In this document: positions 22,390-34,269 of the stretch, piece after piece
How positions within the stretch are numbered: the stretch's first letter is position 1
How the letters are laid out: each line of letters starts with the position of its first letter
NCBI GenBank assembly: GCA_013350335.1
Contig: CM023541.1
Coordinates: 61,879,413 to 61,943,412 of the forward strand
Length of the DNA stretch: 64,000 nucleotides
Direction of reading: 5' to 3'
DNA from: Chimonanthus salicifolius
Lineage: Eukaryota; Streptophyta; Magnoliopsida; Laurales; Calycanthaceae
Notes under the pieces: model-generated
The model's input: the letters and a program-made list of their open reading frames with translations, nothing else
The model's database searches: none
Told to the model about the DNA's origin: nothing
Made by a program: the position numbers and the translations under genes

Positions 22390-23400
22390 AGAGAGATTCC
22401 CTGTAGGAGAGTAGGGAAGATGATTAGGACATCTTAGGCCCAGTGAAAGAAAATGAAGATCAATTTGATGAAATTGTGGAATTGGTTGTTGAAGTTCATA
22501 ACAAATTTGATGGTGGAAAGATATGAGACTTTCTAATGGTCTAAATGGGCCCAAAATTGTAAAATCAATAGCATGTATGATAGATATATGGGTTAGGGTC
22601 TAATCTGACATGTTTTGGGCCTTAGCATGCTACTTTTAAAGGTCTATTAGCAAGGAGCAAGGAGGAGTGACGAGATGAGAAGAGAGAATAAACTTCCACA
22701 TAATCTTTATCTCATGAAGACCAATTCAGCAAAGGAATCATCTCCATTTTAGTAAGGATTAGATGCACCTGCATAGGATATTTTTAGTTTTTACCTAGTT
22801 CAATGACATGTAAGGCTAGGATTGATGGATCTAGGAGAGATGCCACATGACACTCATCCAAGTGAATGGCATTTATGTAATTTTTAAGAAAAAAATCACT
22901 ATAAATAAAGGAGCCATGGGCGATCATAGACATCCCAGTTCAGTTGGTTTCTTTGCATTGTGCAAGTTCGTTCTCTCTCTAGTATTTTGTGTTCTAGTTT
23001 AATTTTATGCTTGAATTTCTGTAATTTTCTTCCATTTAATTAATTCTAAAATTCAATTGATTGTTTATTAGAATTTTGCATGGTGTCGAATTTCTCCCAG
23101 TGAGAATTGAGGCTTCTTTGAACTTCTTTCTAAGTGAAATTGAGTGTTGGTGTTCCATAGAAATTTTGTGGTTTATCCTACAGAGAGAGATTTTTTCTTT
23201 TGCGGATTTTGAGATTCTTAGAATTCTGAGGATTATCTTTGAATTCTTTACGTGAATTTGGGTTCTCGATCAAATTGAGGCAGTTTTAGATTATCCTTGA
23301 TTCAACTTGTAGAAGTTGGATCTAAATCCAAATTGTGTCGAAGACCTCTGTGAGACCTCATAGTTTCGACCTTTGGCCTTCATCAGAAGATAAAAAAATT
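22390..23400 (+). mobile_element. LTR-like segment, family X copy on plus strand
   Basis: ATATATGGGTTAGGG word at about 22583, TATAAATA at 22900-22907, CCCAGTTCAGTTG 34 bp later (22934-22946), a CT-rich leader, and a diverged U5-like part to about 23380. Matches 7140-7480 around the TATA box and the minus-strand cluster in the upstream part. Confidence 0.4.
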
Positions 23401-23499
23401 TACATTGTGAAGTGGGAAAAAGCAGTGTGATTAAGGGAAGAGGGTAGGTTGGGGTTGGTGAAGTTATTGACAAGAATCATGCCCTAAGCCCCTAATGGT

Positions 23500-24600
23500 T
23501 GTGCATTTTTGCTTGACAAGGGCTTACTCCTTCCAAGGTGAAAGTCTTTTGTTGGACAATTATTTTGGAGTAGGCTTTCACTTGGTGTAATCTTAGAAAG
23601 GCAAAACATCATCTCACGAGAAGTTGATCTCTCTTGTCCCATGTGTGGAGAACCAAAATCACCATAACTTTTATTCCTTTCTTGCCCAGTTGCAAGAATT
23701 ATTCGGATATTGTTCCTTTCTTCTAGTGGTTTCTCTTGGGTCTATTGCGACCACCTTAGGAGTTGGGTAAATGTCCCCTTTAAGGAAGATGTAGAACAAT
23801 GTGGAGGGCTATATTGGCTACTAGTATCTAGTCCTTATGGAAGGTGTAGAACACCAGTCTATGAAGGAAAGTCAAAAACTAAGCAGGAGCTCTTTCAGCT
23901 AGCCAAATTGAGAATCATCAGCTAGATCAATGGGAGAAATGATTTATTCCACCTTCCTGTATAATCTTGGATAGGCATTGGAATCTAGTATCAAGGGGAA
24001 ACTAGGAAGGCTATGATAATTGGAAGGATGAGAAAGGCACCTCAAGTATGTCAATGTTCAACATCGATGGTGAAACAAAGGGAAGCCAAGGCCTTAAGGC
24101 ATTGGTGGTATACTCCATAACTCTAGATGGGAGGTCTTGGTTTTTTTCTTAGCTCCAAGAAGTCAATGAGAATCTATATGAAGTAGAATCTGAGGATATT
24201 TTAGAGGAGACGAAGATTCTCGTAGATTCGTTTTGAGGGAAGCTCATAGTTGACGGAGACTATAAATGCAATTGGCTGGCAGAAGGTTTAAGGGAACTCC
24301 CCACTCCCCTAGAGGCTTCAGGCTTTTTTTAAAGAGTTCAGGGAACTTAGGAGGAATATTGATGTCTTTTTTGTTTATTTGAGGTGGTCAGTGAATGGCA
24401 TTGCAAAATGGGTTTGCAGGGAACAACATGTTTTTGGAATTCTCCTTGGATTAGTTCATCATTTGGTTGTATAGTTTTCTTTTGTACATTGTGTTTTGTG
24501 GCTTGCATCTCAGTGCTGCTCACATTTCCTTTGCATATTTTTTATTTAATAGAAGCATTTTTTTTCCTTCAAAAAGAAAGTATTTTGTGGCACTCTATTA
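23500..24600 (+). mobile_element. L1-type LINE, zf-RVT to RNase H, decayed
   Basis: LTPSKVKVFCWTI begins the zf-RVT. After several frame changes the RNase H domain appears: DGDTKGSQGLKALGGIL in pieces, LIVDGDYKCNWLAEGLRELP and later VSEWHCKMG. A T-rich 3' UTR with TTTAATAGAAG near 24545 follows. Confidence 0.6.
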
Positions 24601-25173
24601 CTTTGAGAAGTTCCATACCATGGTTGTTCTTGTAAGAAACTATGAAGATCTTAATTCTCACTTTTAGGAGAAAATAACCACAGTAAAAGTGAATTTGGAT
24701 TGTTTGACATGAATGGTAGCCAAAGAAAACAAGAACATGTCAAACAAATGCCTATTACTTCTAGGAGTTGAGGTATTGACCTGAGGGCTGATCAATGCTT
24801 TGGGATAAAAATCAATTTAGTAAATCCAAAAATTAAAAATAAAAAATAAAAAAAGGAAGACAAGGATATGGATTTAGAAAGCAATAGGCTTTGATTTTAA
24901 ATCCTTATCCTGCCAACCTTACAGAGACATCATCATAGACAACCCCCAAAATGACGAGGAAAAAAAAAGAGAAATGAACACAACCTTTCTTTTATATACC
25001 AACATTTGAAGTTCAGATTTTCTGTTTGTTGTGCAAATGCTTAAATCAACAATGATTACAATCAGCCATACATTAACTTGTTTGCACATAAATATGTTAT
25101 GTGGTTTTTCATTTGGAAACTTAAATCAGCCCCCCAAATTTTCATGGATTTGTGCAGCAGACTGCACCAAGAA
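24601..25173. other. 3' flank of the MADS-box gene
   Basis: No gene. This would hold the 3' UTR of the minus-strand MADS gene directly below 25174. Confidence 0.35.
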
Positions 25174-26066
25174 TCATCCTTGCAACAGGTTCCGTGTGGG
25201 TCCTCTTTCTGGCCTTCCAATGAACAATTCAGTCTCCACTTCGGCATCCTTAGTACCATAATCGTAGGGAATGGCTTTATCCCTTGTTCCATGGGTATAG
25301 GGGACAGCTTCTCTCCAGTTGATTGGTTGTTCCTCCAGCTCCTCCACACGCTGAAGAAAGGTATTTGAGATGCTTAATTGACATTTGCCAGCAAAATTCT
25401 TAATGCAGGTATATAGACCCCAAGACCAGAAAACAAGGTACATATATTCTTAAAAATAACTCACCTTCTTTTTTAAGATAGTATTTTCCTCAGATAGTAT
25501 CCTCTCCTACATTTGATAAAATGAAGTAGCTTTGATTAGTAAGCACTAGATTTTGAACAAAAAGATTTTTTTTATGGGTGTGATATTTCAAGCTTTCGTT
25601 GCACCAGTATACCTTTTCTTCCAACCGCTTTATCTGCTCTGAATACAATTCTGACTGAATGATAGACAGCACCAAGTGTTAAATGTCAGTAGTCCACATA
25701 TTGGTAGATAGAATGTGTGCTTGTGCAAGTTCTGTCGTGTAATGTGCATATTATCAAAATTTATCATTGTCATACCTTTCGTCCTCTGATGTTGCATAGG
25801 CTTTGTTCCAACTGGTTCTCTATCTGCTGCAATTCCTCTATGGTACAAGATCTCAGATTTTCTCCCAAAAGCTTCCTGAAAAAATAATAAATAAATGTTG
25901 GATTTGAGGTGTACAAAATCATAGTCCAAGATTATGAAACATTGAAATATCTAGTCAAGATATCAGTTCTAATCTAGGCACAATTTTGGGAATCTTCTTC
26001 CAACCGCTTAGATACTTCTAGAAGCTCAATCTTCTTTGCCATGTGTGCTGCTTGGAACTTCATGTC
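25174..26066 (-). CDS. SOC1-like: TM3/SOC1-clade MADS-box protein, exons 3 to 7 (K domain and C-terminus)
   Basis: Minus-strand exons: 26005-26066 (62 nt), 25776-25875 (100 nt), 25613-25654 (42 nt), 25465-25506 (42 nt) and 25174-25350 (stop TGA at 25174-25176). All have GT/AG ends, and the exon lengths are those typical of SOC1-type genes. Exon 3 gives DMKFQAAHMAKKIELLEVSK and a split Arg codon (CG|G). Exon 4 gives KLLGENLRSCTIEELQQIEN and SLCNIRGRK, the K-box heart. Exons 5 and 6 give SELYSEQIKRLEEK and ERILSEENTILKKK. Exon 7 ends with the clade's SOC1 motif, here EVETELFIGRPERG. The K domain mediates coiled-coil dimerisation of MIKC MADS factors, and the family promotes flowering or meristem transitions. 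Every exon is open and in phase, so this looks like a living gene. The ELFIG-R-PERG ending is closer to the AGL14/19/42 type than to SOC1 itself; that subgrouping is tentative. Confidence 0.9.
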
Positions 26067-27659
26067 CTGAAAATTAAAGAAGCTATTGTCAATATGATTA
26101 GGAATGCCATGGAGTGGAGACCAAACATATTAGTTCGAAAAAGTTGAGTTGAAAAGAAGGGATTCCATCTTCCTTGTTCTTTCATATTCTTTAGTTCTAT
26201 GACTTCTATCCATATGACTGAAAAACAACTTGCTGCATATGGATGTAGGGAGTTGCTTCAGTGACCAGAAATAATTTGATTGATTCAGGAAGTTCAATTG
26301 AAACATACCACATTCCCTTTTCCTAAAAAAGAAAAAAGAAGTATCATACTAGATGCTTGTTCCATTGAGAAAATCAAAAGAAGGAATTGAGAAACCAATC
26401 ATCATCCAATCAAGAATTCTAACTAAACCATGTCAATGCACATGGTAGCAGACTCACACATCATATATGCATGTATATCCTTGACCCATATCAAATGAGA
26501 CTGAGTTGGTGGTTTCATTACTACCTAGGTGAAAGAGTTGCATCATCTAGATGGATCATTATCTCAAATCAAGCATTTTAACTAATCCATCTTAATGGAA
26601 CTAATCACAGGTAGTCTCCTGACCCCTTTTGTGTACTCTCTCTTTATATTAATATAATTCACCACTGTTATCGCTCAAAGAAAAACTAATCTCAGGTAGA
26701 GAAAAAAGTAAAAAAAGGGAAATGCACTAAATTTCAAGAAGGGTACATAGTTCATAGGAGGTGAATCATCACCATGGATATCATTTCAAAAACATGGGAA
26801 CCACATTCTGGTCTTTAGAGTGAATTTCTTCCCTTGGAAGTGTTGGTGCCTGAAGTCCGAGGAAATATTTAAAATCTAAACATGTTTTGTCAATAAAGTG
26901 TTAGTTTGATTTTTAATCTCTCGGGATCATGGTATTAAAATTTGGTTTTGACTGGGCCAACTCACTCGAGTCAACCTGACTCATTAAAAAAGCGGGTGAC
27001 TAAGAAAACTTGAATGGTCCTTGAGTTTTCCATTTAACTCGGTTGACTCACTAAGTTACACAGAAAACTTAGAGTCTAGTGGATTATTTGCTAGAAATCT
27101 AAGGGCAAATTTGGAAAGATAAATATAATATAAAACTCTCCTAGAAGCCCTAACCCTACTTGGATTTTGACGAACAAAAAACGAGACCTTAGGTTGCCAA
27201 TCCACCAATAAATTATCAAGTTTGCGGTATTTTTTTTTTAATTTTCTTTCCTCTTTTCTTCATTTACCATCTTTCTCTTTGTTCAAGGTGGGTTTTCTTT
27301 ACATTTCCTTTTTTTCTTCTCTATAAAAAAAAAGGAAAATAAACTCAAAACCAACTTTAACTCTTGCATTCCACTCGCCCAAGGTACTTGTACTCATTGG
27401 AATGGGTTGGAAACAAATAAATCACGATTAGTCAACATTGTATATCTAGATCTTCATCGATCACTTCTAAATTCATACATGCACAATCCATGGGCCTCCT
27501 TTTGATTGATTGGGCTAGGCTGGATCTAGATTTGCACTATCCTTTGTGGATCTCATTAGAACTTCGCTTGATCTAGGATTCATCAAGTACTGGAAAATGA
27601 AAATTCAAATTCTGTAGATTATGGCATTTGATCCATTTTTCTAGTGTCAACAATCTTCC

Positions 27660-27853
27660 ATGAAGTCCTTTCCAACTCTGCTATTATGGAACGTTTTAAC
27701 TCGACTAGTCCTTGGGGCATGTGTAAGTCTCCTAATTCCACACACACTGGATAAGCAACTATGGAGAGTGACTCAAAGAGGTGTTGAGTGTAAATAGAAC
27801 TCAAGACCTCCCTTCATGAGGAGAGCTGTTTGACCGTCAGGCCAACCCCCACT
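27660..27853 (-). mobile_element. SINE-like tRNA-derived repeat
   Basis: On the minus strand GGTTGGCCTGACGGTCA (A-box-like) is followed about 35 bp later by GGTCTTGAGTTCTA (degenerate B-box), then a TGTGTGTGGAATTAGGAGAC body as in plant SINEs. Confidence 0.5.
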
Positions 27854-28924
27854 TGGGTTGCATTTGGTTCATGACATTCTTGAGCGTCGGTGTTAAACAA
27901 TGTCCAGATTGTGTTTTGTTTTCGAAGGTTGCTTGTTGGGGCAGGTCATCAAGCATTCAAAATGGGCATATTGCATTTGAGCATTTTTACTATTTCTTGT
28001 TTAGGGATAAGTTAGGGTGTCAGATAAGAGGAATTCATCTGCAAGAATGGAGGGCAGAAACAGAGTGATAATTTCCTTGCCTTTCATTTGATGCATATAG
28101 AGTGTCTTCCTATATTCTCTTAATTGTTCTGGGTTGGGTTTTTTCTTTTATTGATTTGTACTGTTCAACTAGCCAAATGACGAATAACCAAAGCTCGTAC
28201 ATGTGTACCATTTCTAGGGTTATGGAGTAGTCATTCTTATTGAGAGAGTCATAAGAAAGAAAGCATTGTAACTCTATTTACGAAAATAATTAAAATGCTG
28301 CCATCTCACTGTTTACCTATAATTGCTTTTGTATTTGCTATATCATGACTTTTTTTTTGGTCTTTTCAGCGCTTGTTTACATCTTTGTTGATGCAACATG
28401 GAGATATTATGTGTCACCAAGAGAAGGCAAAAATGGAAAGCTCAAAATAGTGGGAAATGGAAACAATGGAAATTGATACAATCCAATACTATGTTTACCT
28501 CATGTTATCTCAAATGTAGCTTACATGGATCTTTGTGGTATGTCCAAAGTTTTGACGTTGAAACTATTACTTTTATTATGATAATATAATTACCTTTAAA
28601 ACTTTTCTGTCAAAACTATTTTGCATTGTGATGTTAAATTATCATAACAATGATATGATAAATTATTAAAAAATATAAAGAATAAAAACTCACTTTGCAA
28701 CCGTGAGAATGTAATACCATTGGTGGAAAATGATATTTTCATATAAAAAGACGAGGACCGAATCATCTTAGAGATCGATTTAGATCGAATGGACAAGGTA
28801 GTTTCATTCAATTTTTAAGCATTGACATGTCATCCAATATAGCAATTTTATTAAAGTATGGTTTGAACAGATTTGTCTAGAAGTTCAGGAACTAACACAT
28901 GTGAAAACCTTGTTTGAACAGGAG

Positions 28925-29102
28925 ACGCAAAATGTCTGGGGTCGTTCAGCTGCCCTTTTGAAGACAGGGAGGTCGCAGTTCAAAAATTACTAGAAATCAT
29001 TTTTCTTTATTGAAGATCAAGATATCCAAGTGTCTTACCTAACTAATCCTAGCATGTGTAAACCTCTCAATTCGCATACACTGAGTACAAATCAATGGGG
29101 AG
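28925..29102 (+). mobile_element. Related SINE-like pieces, interrupted by the gypsy insertion
   Basis: The head-like part (CAGCTGCCCTTTTGAAG, GGTCGCAGTTCAA) reads forward. The GCATGTGTAAACCTCTCAAT part reads in the opposite sense compared with the 27.7-kb copy. The gypsy element inserted right at its end. Confidence 0.35.
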
Positions 29103-32100
29103 TGTAATACCCTGATTCGAATTAAGCGTGATAAGTGCAATAAATCCCTTTTAGACCGGTTAATCTCGAAGATTACGGTTAGGGCTTTATGAAAAGCCCA
29201 AGTGTAGCCCAATTTGAGTTTGAAAACTCAGCGATCCAGCTCGTCCAGTTGGAGGGGCAAAATGCTAATTTACCACTTATTGTTATTATTTTATTAATTA
29301 TGTCATTATGTGATTATTATTGGATGATATTATTTTCCTTAATCAAGGATTTTTATTTCTGATTTTAGAATTAATTAATTTTTAGAAAATGATATTTAAA
29401 ACCGCCCGTCCAAATCCCAAAAGGGAGAAATAAATATTTTAAAATAGTTTTGGAAATGAGAAAATTTTTGAGACAACCTTATTATGTTAGACCATTTTAG
29501 TACGATATAGTTTATTCTTTCAAACTCCAAAAATGAGGATTTTAATTTACTTTATTTAAAATGAGTTAAATTAAGCAAATAGTGTTAAATTATGATTTTT
29601 ATTTAAATTTATGGTCTTTAGTGAGTATTAAATCTCCAAATTTTTATGATGATCAGAGTTTTTAAAACCCAACTTATCTGTCAAGTTGGATTAAAATTTT
29701 TAAGCTTTCAAAATCATGTTTTAAGTTAAAAACTGAACTTTTATCAAAAGTGGATCTTTTTTGCAAAACAGGAAGTTGAGAGGGACTTATTTGCAACTAG
29801 ACACCTAAACAGTGCTGTTACTGTTGGGGACGCCGGCACCGCTGCATGCAGCACCCGGGTGGCCTTCATCGATTGATCAGTGACTTCTATAAATCACTCA
29901 CCTCCCCAGTTGATCTCCTCCCAGATATTTTTCCATCTCTCAGTCTCAGCCGATCACCTCTCTCAGTCTCTCTGATTTCCAAAGTTTTCTTACCGTAAGC
30001 TTAGAGGAAGAATTTTCAAAAGCTTGGATTTTCAACTCAGGAATTCAAGTGAAGGCAACCACTTTGTTCCTTTTCAAATTTTAACTTGTTTAGAATCAAA
30101 TAGAAGCGAATTTGACTAAGTTTTGAGTGAGTAAAATAGATTTCAAGACTAAGGAAAAATATGATTTTTCTTGTGTCAGTGTGGTTTTGGAGTTAAAATC
30201 CGACGGCTTATTAAGTTTTAAAGCTTAAAACCACTCCCTACGGAAAGAGGACTCACTGAGGAGTTCATTTGACCGGTTGGATGTGAAAATCGAATCCAGA
30301 AAATTCGCTGTTTATGGATTCGTATTTCATAGAGTATTGCCCGTTACTGTTTGCTGTTGCAGACAGAGGAGGAAGACGACTCTCGGACGGTCAGAGGGTA
30401 ACCCCCTTTGGATGGTCCGAGAGTGACATTCGGACTTTCCGAGCTTCAGTTCGAAGTCCCGAAGCTTTCGAGGCTAGCCACTCTCCCGCCTCTACTCCAG
30501 ACGTTCCGAGTTCTGTTCGGAAGGACCGAACCCTCTCGGACGATCCGAGCTTCCCTCGGCATAATCCGAGACACACAAACCCATCGAAGGCCTGTTTTTC
30601 TGATTTTTTTGGGTTCGGAAGGATCTTCGAACGATTTGAAACCTGACCTTCGGACGGTGCGAAGACAGACGTAAGTTTCGAAGTCTGTGACTAGCTTTAG
30701 ACAGTGGTTTGGATGATCCGAAGCCACAGTACCTGGTTCCGAGGTATGTTCCGAGTAACACAGTTTTTTGATGTAAAATTTTGATTGATGATGCATGTTT
30801 AGATGCTAAGTTTTAATTGATATGTTTATATCCACTTGATAAATTAAAAGTGTACTAACCATTTTTCTCTTATTAATATCATGTATATACTATTTGTATT
30901 CATTTCCAGACCGACTCTATTTGTCGGGCAGTGAGTGACTTTCATTCCACTCCGATGCTATATCTGTCGAGCACTGAGTGACCTCGAGACCTTACTCAAA
31001 ATGTCAATCTGGTCTTATTCAGAAGACAATATGAGAAGTGACCTGAGTATCTAGACCTAACTTAATACGTCAATGTAGTCATGCCTAGAAGACAATATGA
31101 GATTTGGCCTGAGCACCTTATTACTATATATTATGGATTATTGTAATTTAAAATGGTTAGAAATCAAGTAGGAGACTCAGTTCCATTTACCTTAGAGATT
31201 TTTGGAAAAACAGTATGGTTTTGAAATACTACTTGTATATATGTATGTGAATGCTGTGTATATTAACAAACTATTGATTGCGCACTTGTTTGTTTGTTGA
31301 ACAGAAATCGCGATACCAGACAATTTCGGTAAGGGAACGTAACTTTGCAGTAGGTGTAATCAGATTTAATGAGATGAATCTTGAACAATTAGTGGTTTTA
31401 AGTTTTGATGAACCCACCCATGTGCTCTGACATGATGCATTGTTGTAAGAAGTGCTTATGATAATTGTAAATGGTTATGATGTTGATCATATAAGATATG
31501 TAATAGTGCTCCCAAATGGCCTTGATTATTGAACCAATATCGGCCATGTGTGTGAGATGACTTACGTCTATTGGACTAGGGGTGTCGACAGTTGCTGACT
31601 TGAGGAGTGTCAGTATTGGCCATGTGAGGCCGGAGATGTACTTGTAAGGATGTATTTTGACCGTGTCGGGACTTAATACAATGGTCTCAGCGTAGTATAT
31701 AGGTATTATGTTGGATGATAGCAGTAATTAAATGATGTTGAGATTATACTTGATATTGAGAATTTATTGTTAAGCATAAGATATCATATTGCAAATGTTG
31801 ATTATTTAACTAACCTGATGTTTCATTAAACTGCATTGTTATATTTCATTCACTGGGCTAGTTAGCTCACACCACGCACATTTCAGGAGATGTGCACAAG
31901 GAGGAGAACCCTCCGTATGAAGCTTAAGATAGATAAGCTGCTGCATTGCTTTGGGATTTCCACTGAGGGGAATTCCGCCATCTTTGTCTTTTAGTTCCTT
32001 GAACTATTTGTTTATGTAAAGTACCGCGTGTGGTACTTAGTTTGTATTGACGTCATGTATTAAACTACCATGTGTTCCGTAGTTATTCTGATTATGTTGT

Positions 32101-32306
32101 AATAATAATTCGTTGATGGAATTATGTGTTTATGTTTGTGTTTCTTTTGGGTAGACTTATGGTATGTGTTTAAGTCCACATGTTAAGATCATGTGTGACC
32201 TTTGGGCCTAATCGTTGATCCAACCCAGTTAGAATTCTTGAGTTTAGTTAAAAAAAAAAAAAAATCAGTGACGTTACGGGCTCACTTTTCGGGTCGGGGC
32301 GTGACA
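29103..32306 (+). repeat. 5' LTR of the Tekay-like element
   Basis: 3204 bp. Contains a region rich in TCGGA/TCCGA words (30360-30760) and two units of a GGTCCGAGGGTAAC-type minisatellite. By eye about 6-7% different from the 3' LTR over the first 180 bp, but almost identical near the 3' end. The open frames in 30314-30796 are by-products of the TCGGA-rich region, not genes. Confidence 0.93.
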
Positions 32307-32309
32307 GTT

Positions 32310-32320
32310 TGGTATCAGAG
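32310..32320 (+). other. Primer-binding site (initiator-Met tRNA type) of the Tekay-like element
   Basis: TGGTATCAGAG begins three bases after the LTR end. Confidence 0.85.
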
Positions 32321-32425
32321 TTTCGGCTCATACTCTAGGACTGTGATGGATTACAACATAGTTGGACTTTTTTTTGGATTAGAACTACAATTGTCGTTGA
32401 CATTTTTATGTTTTGTGATACAAAT

Positions 32426-32950
32426 ATGTCGAGCAATATATAGTATACCGAGTTGTGGGACAGAGAGACCCCTAGCTGTCCTATAGATCTGGTTTCTTCT
32501 TTAAACAATTCCAACGTGCTAAACTTCATTGATGAAGTTGTACCCAGTGAGGACATGGAAGTAAAATTACCCGAAGCTGTAGAAGTGGTTCCAGCCTTTG
32601 TACCTGAAGAGAATGTGGGAGATGTCTTAAACTTAGAAGAATCCGTAGGAGAGATAGGCTCGCCCTAGTATATTCTAGCTACTCCGACTTTGGATGATCT
32701 GTCGGATTATATGTGCGAATTGTGTAATCAGGAGGGGCACAACTGTACTTATTGCCCCTGCCCTATTGATGTCTTTTGCCCTGTTTGCGGACTTTGCGGG
32801 CATGGGAACCAAAGGACTAACTGTCCTTATGTTGGGGGACCAGGGATAATACACTGTTTGACTTGTGGAGTGTTGGGGCATATGTCAGCGATATGCCTTG
32901 ACAACTTCTATTATTTTAGTGATGATGCAGGGTCTTCCATGGAAGATTAG
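32426..32950 (+). pseudogene. Extra ORF before gag with three CCHC zinc knuckles
   Basis: One frame runs from an ATG at 32426 to TAG at 32948-32950 (174 codons), with two in-frame TAG codons (32441-32443, 32666-32668). The middle is acidic. The C-terminal half (32714-32896) holds three knuckles: CELCNQEGHNCTYC (CX2CX4HX4C), CPVCGLCGHGNQRTNC (CX2CX4HX6C) and CLTCGVLGHMSAIC (CX2CX4HX4C). Gag proper, with its own two knuckles, starts 730 bp downstream at 33155. A knuckle-only ORF in front of gag is not the standard Tekay layout. It may be an accessory nucleic-acid-binding protein, a duplicated gag end, or a captured host CCHC gene. Confidence 0.6.
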
Positions 32951-33154
32951 GCTAGAGATGTTAAGAGAGTATCAGGGAATTGAGAGATTTTGTAAAGGTA
33001 GAGTCATGTTTTGTTGTTTTGAAGGGTTTTCTAACCCTACCAACCCTTATAATTGTAATGCAATTTATGATTTCTAATGAATTGTGCAACTTTTGTTATT
33101 TGTCTTAACAAGCTTCTTAATTAATTTAAGTGATACTTGTAAGTGTAAATAACA

Positions 33155-34130
33155 GATGTTAAGACCTAACAGAAACGGAAACAACTGCCGCGGGAGGAGG
33201 ACATGTCTTCCACCCCGCGATTTACCCACTGAAGCCATTCGCGCAGCGATGGAAGCATTCCAGCAGATAGCTGAGAATATGTGACGCCCTCCCATCCGAA
33301 CGCAAAAAGAGAGCCACGTCGGCTCTAAAAGAGTTCAAGCGACTGAACTCGACGAGCTTTTCGGGGACCGAAGATCCAAGTGCAGCAAGGAATTGGCTAA
33401 CCCAACTTAGCCGAATCCTGAATACTTTGGCCATTGCAAACGATTTGAGAGTAACTTTGGTGACGTATCAGTTGGAGGAGAAATGCTTACAAATGGTGGG
33501 AACATAAGAATTTGGTTCGTAACCACGAGCTAATGACGTGGGAAGAGTTTTCAGCCGTCTTCCTGGCCCGTTACTTCCCGAAGACTGTCCACAAAGGGAG
33601 GAAGAGAGAATTCCCTTAATATCCAGCAGGGTTCCGACTCAGTGGCACAGTATGCAATGAGGTTCATCGATTTGATGCAGTTTGCGCCCTGAATTTAGGT
33701 GAATGAGGAGGAGAAGATCCAGTACTTCAAGCATGGACTCCGACCTTTTCTGCAGCGGCAAGTGGCTGGCTTAACTTTTGACACCTTGGAGGAGATCATC
33801 GATAGAGCTTCGAAGGTGAAAGCGGTGGATTCCATCAATAGGAGCACCGACAACTTCCAGAAACCTTCCTCCAACAAGAATGCCAAGTTCAACCAGAAGA
33901 GGCTATTCTTGAAGAAAAGCCAACCTAGTGCAGGACAGTCGAGTCGACTTGACACTCGACAATTCATGTGCTACACTTGCAACCAGCCTGGGCATACTTC
34001 TAAGTTCTGCCCATCAGGAGGAGAGAGGCGTGCTACCATTGTAAGCAAACCGGACACCTATTTAGGGACTGCCCCTATCTCGGCAAAGCCACACCTTCGC
34101 AAGGCGCAGGAGCATCTTTTTCGGTAGCGC
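33155..34130 (+). pseudogene. Gypsy gag (capsid plus two zinc knuckles), frameshifted
   Basis: ATG at 33155 (MLRPNRNGNNCRGRR...) is open to a TGA at 33281. Capsid blocks continue in other frames: EFKRLNSTSFSGTEDPSAAR, NWLTQLSRILNTL, then WWEHKNLVRNHELMTWEEF and ARYFPKTV, then EEEKIQYFKHGLRPFLQRQV. Knuckle 1 is CYTCNQPGHTSKFC (about 33970). Knuckle 2, CYHCKQTGHLFRDC (about 34033), is in the next frame. At least four frame breaks. Confidence 0.85.
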
Positions 34131-34269
34131 AACCATCCGTTGGCAGAGGTTCTCAGCAAACCTCCAGAGGCTCGGTGGCACCTAGGAATGGACCACCTCA
34201 GAACAGTCAGGGGAGAGGATAGGGACGTCCTCAGGCCACTCAGGGGAGAGTTTACACGATTGGGACTCA

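Noticed and set aside
30314..30796. Open frames of 61-116 codons on both strands in 30.3-30.8 kb (and 39.0-39.4 kb)
   Set aside because: They lie inside the gypsy LTRs, overlap on both strands and are duplicated only because the LTR is. They result from the GC-rich TCGGA-word region with few stops.
32441..32668. TAG readthrough as a programmed feature of the knuckle ORF
   Set aside because: Both stops are TAG, but the element is full of other inactivating changes, so decay is the simpler reading.
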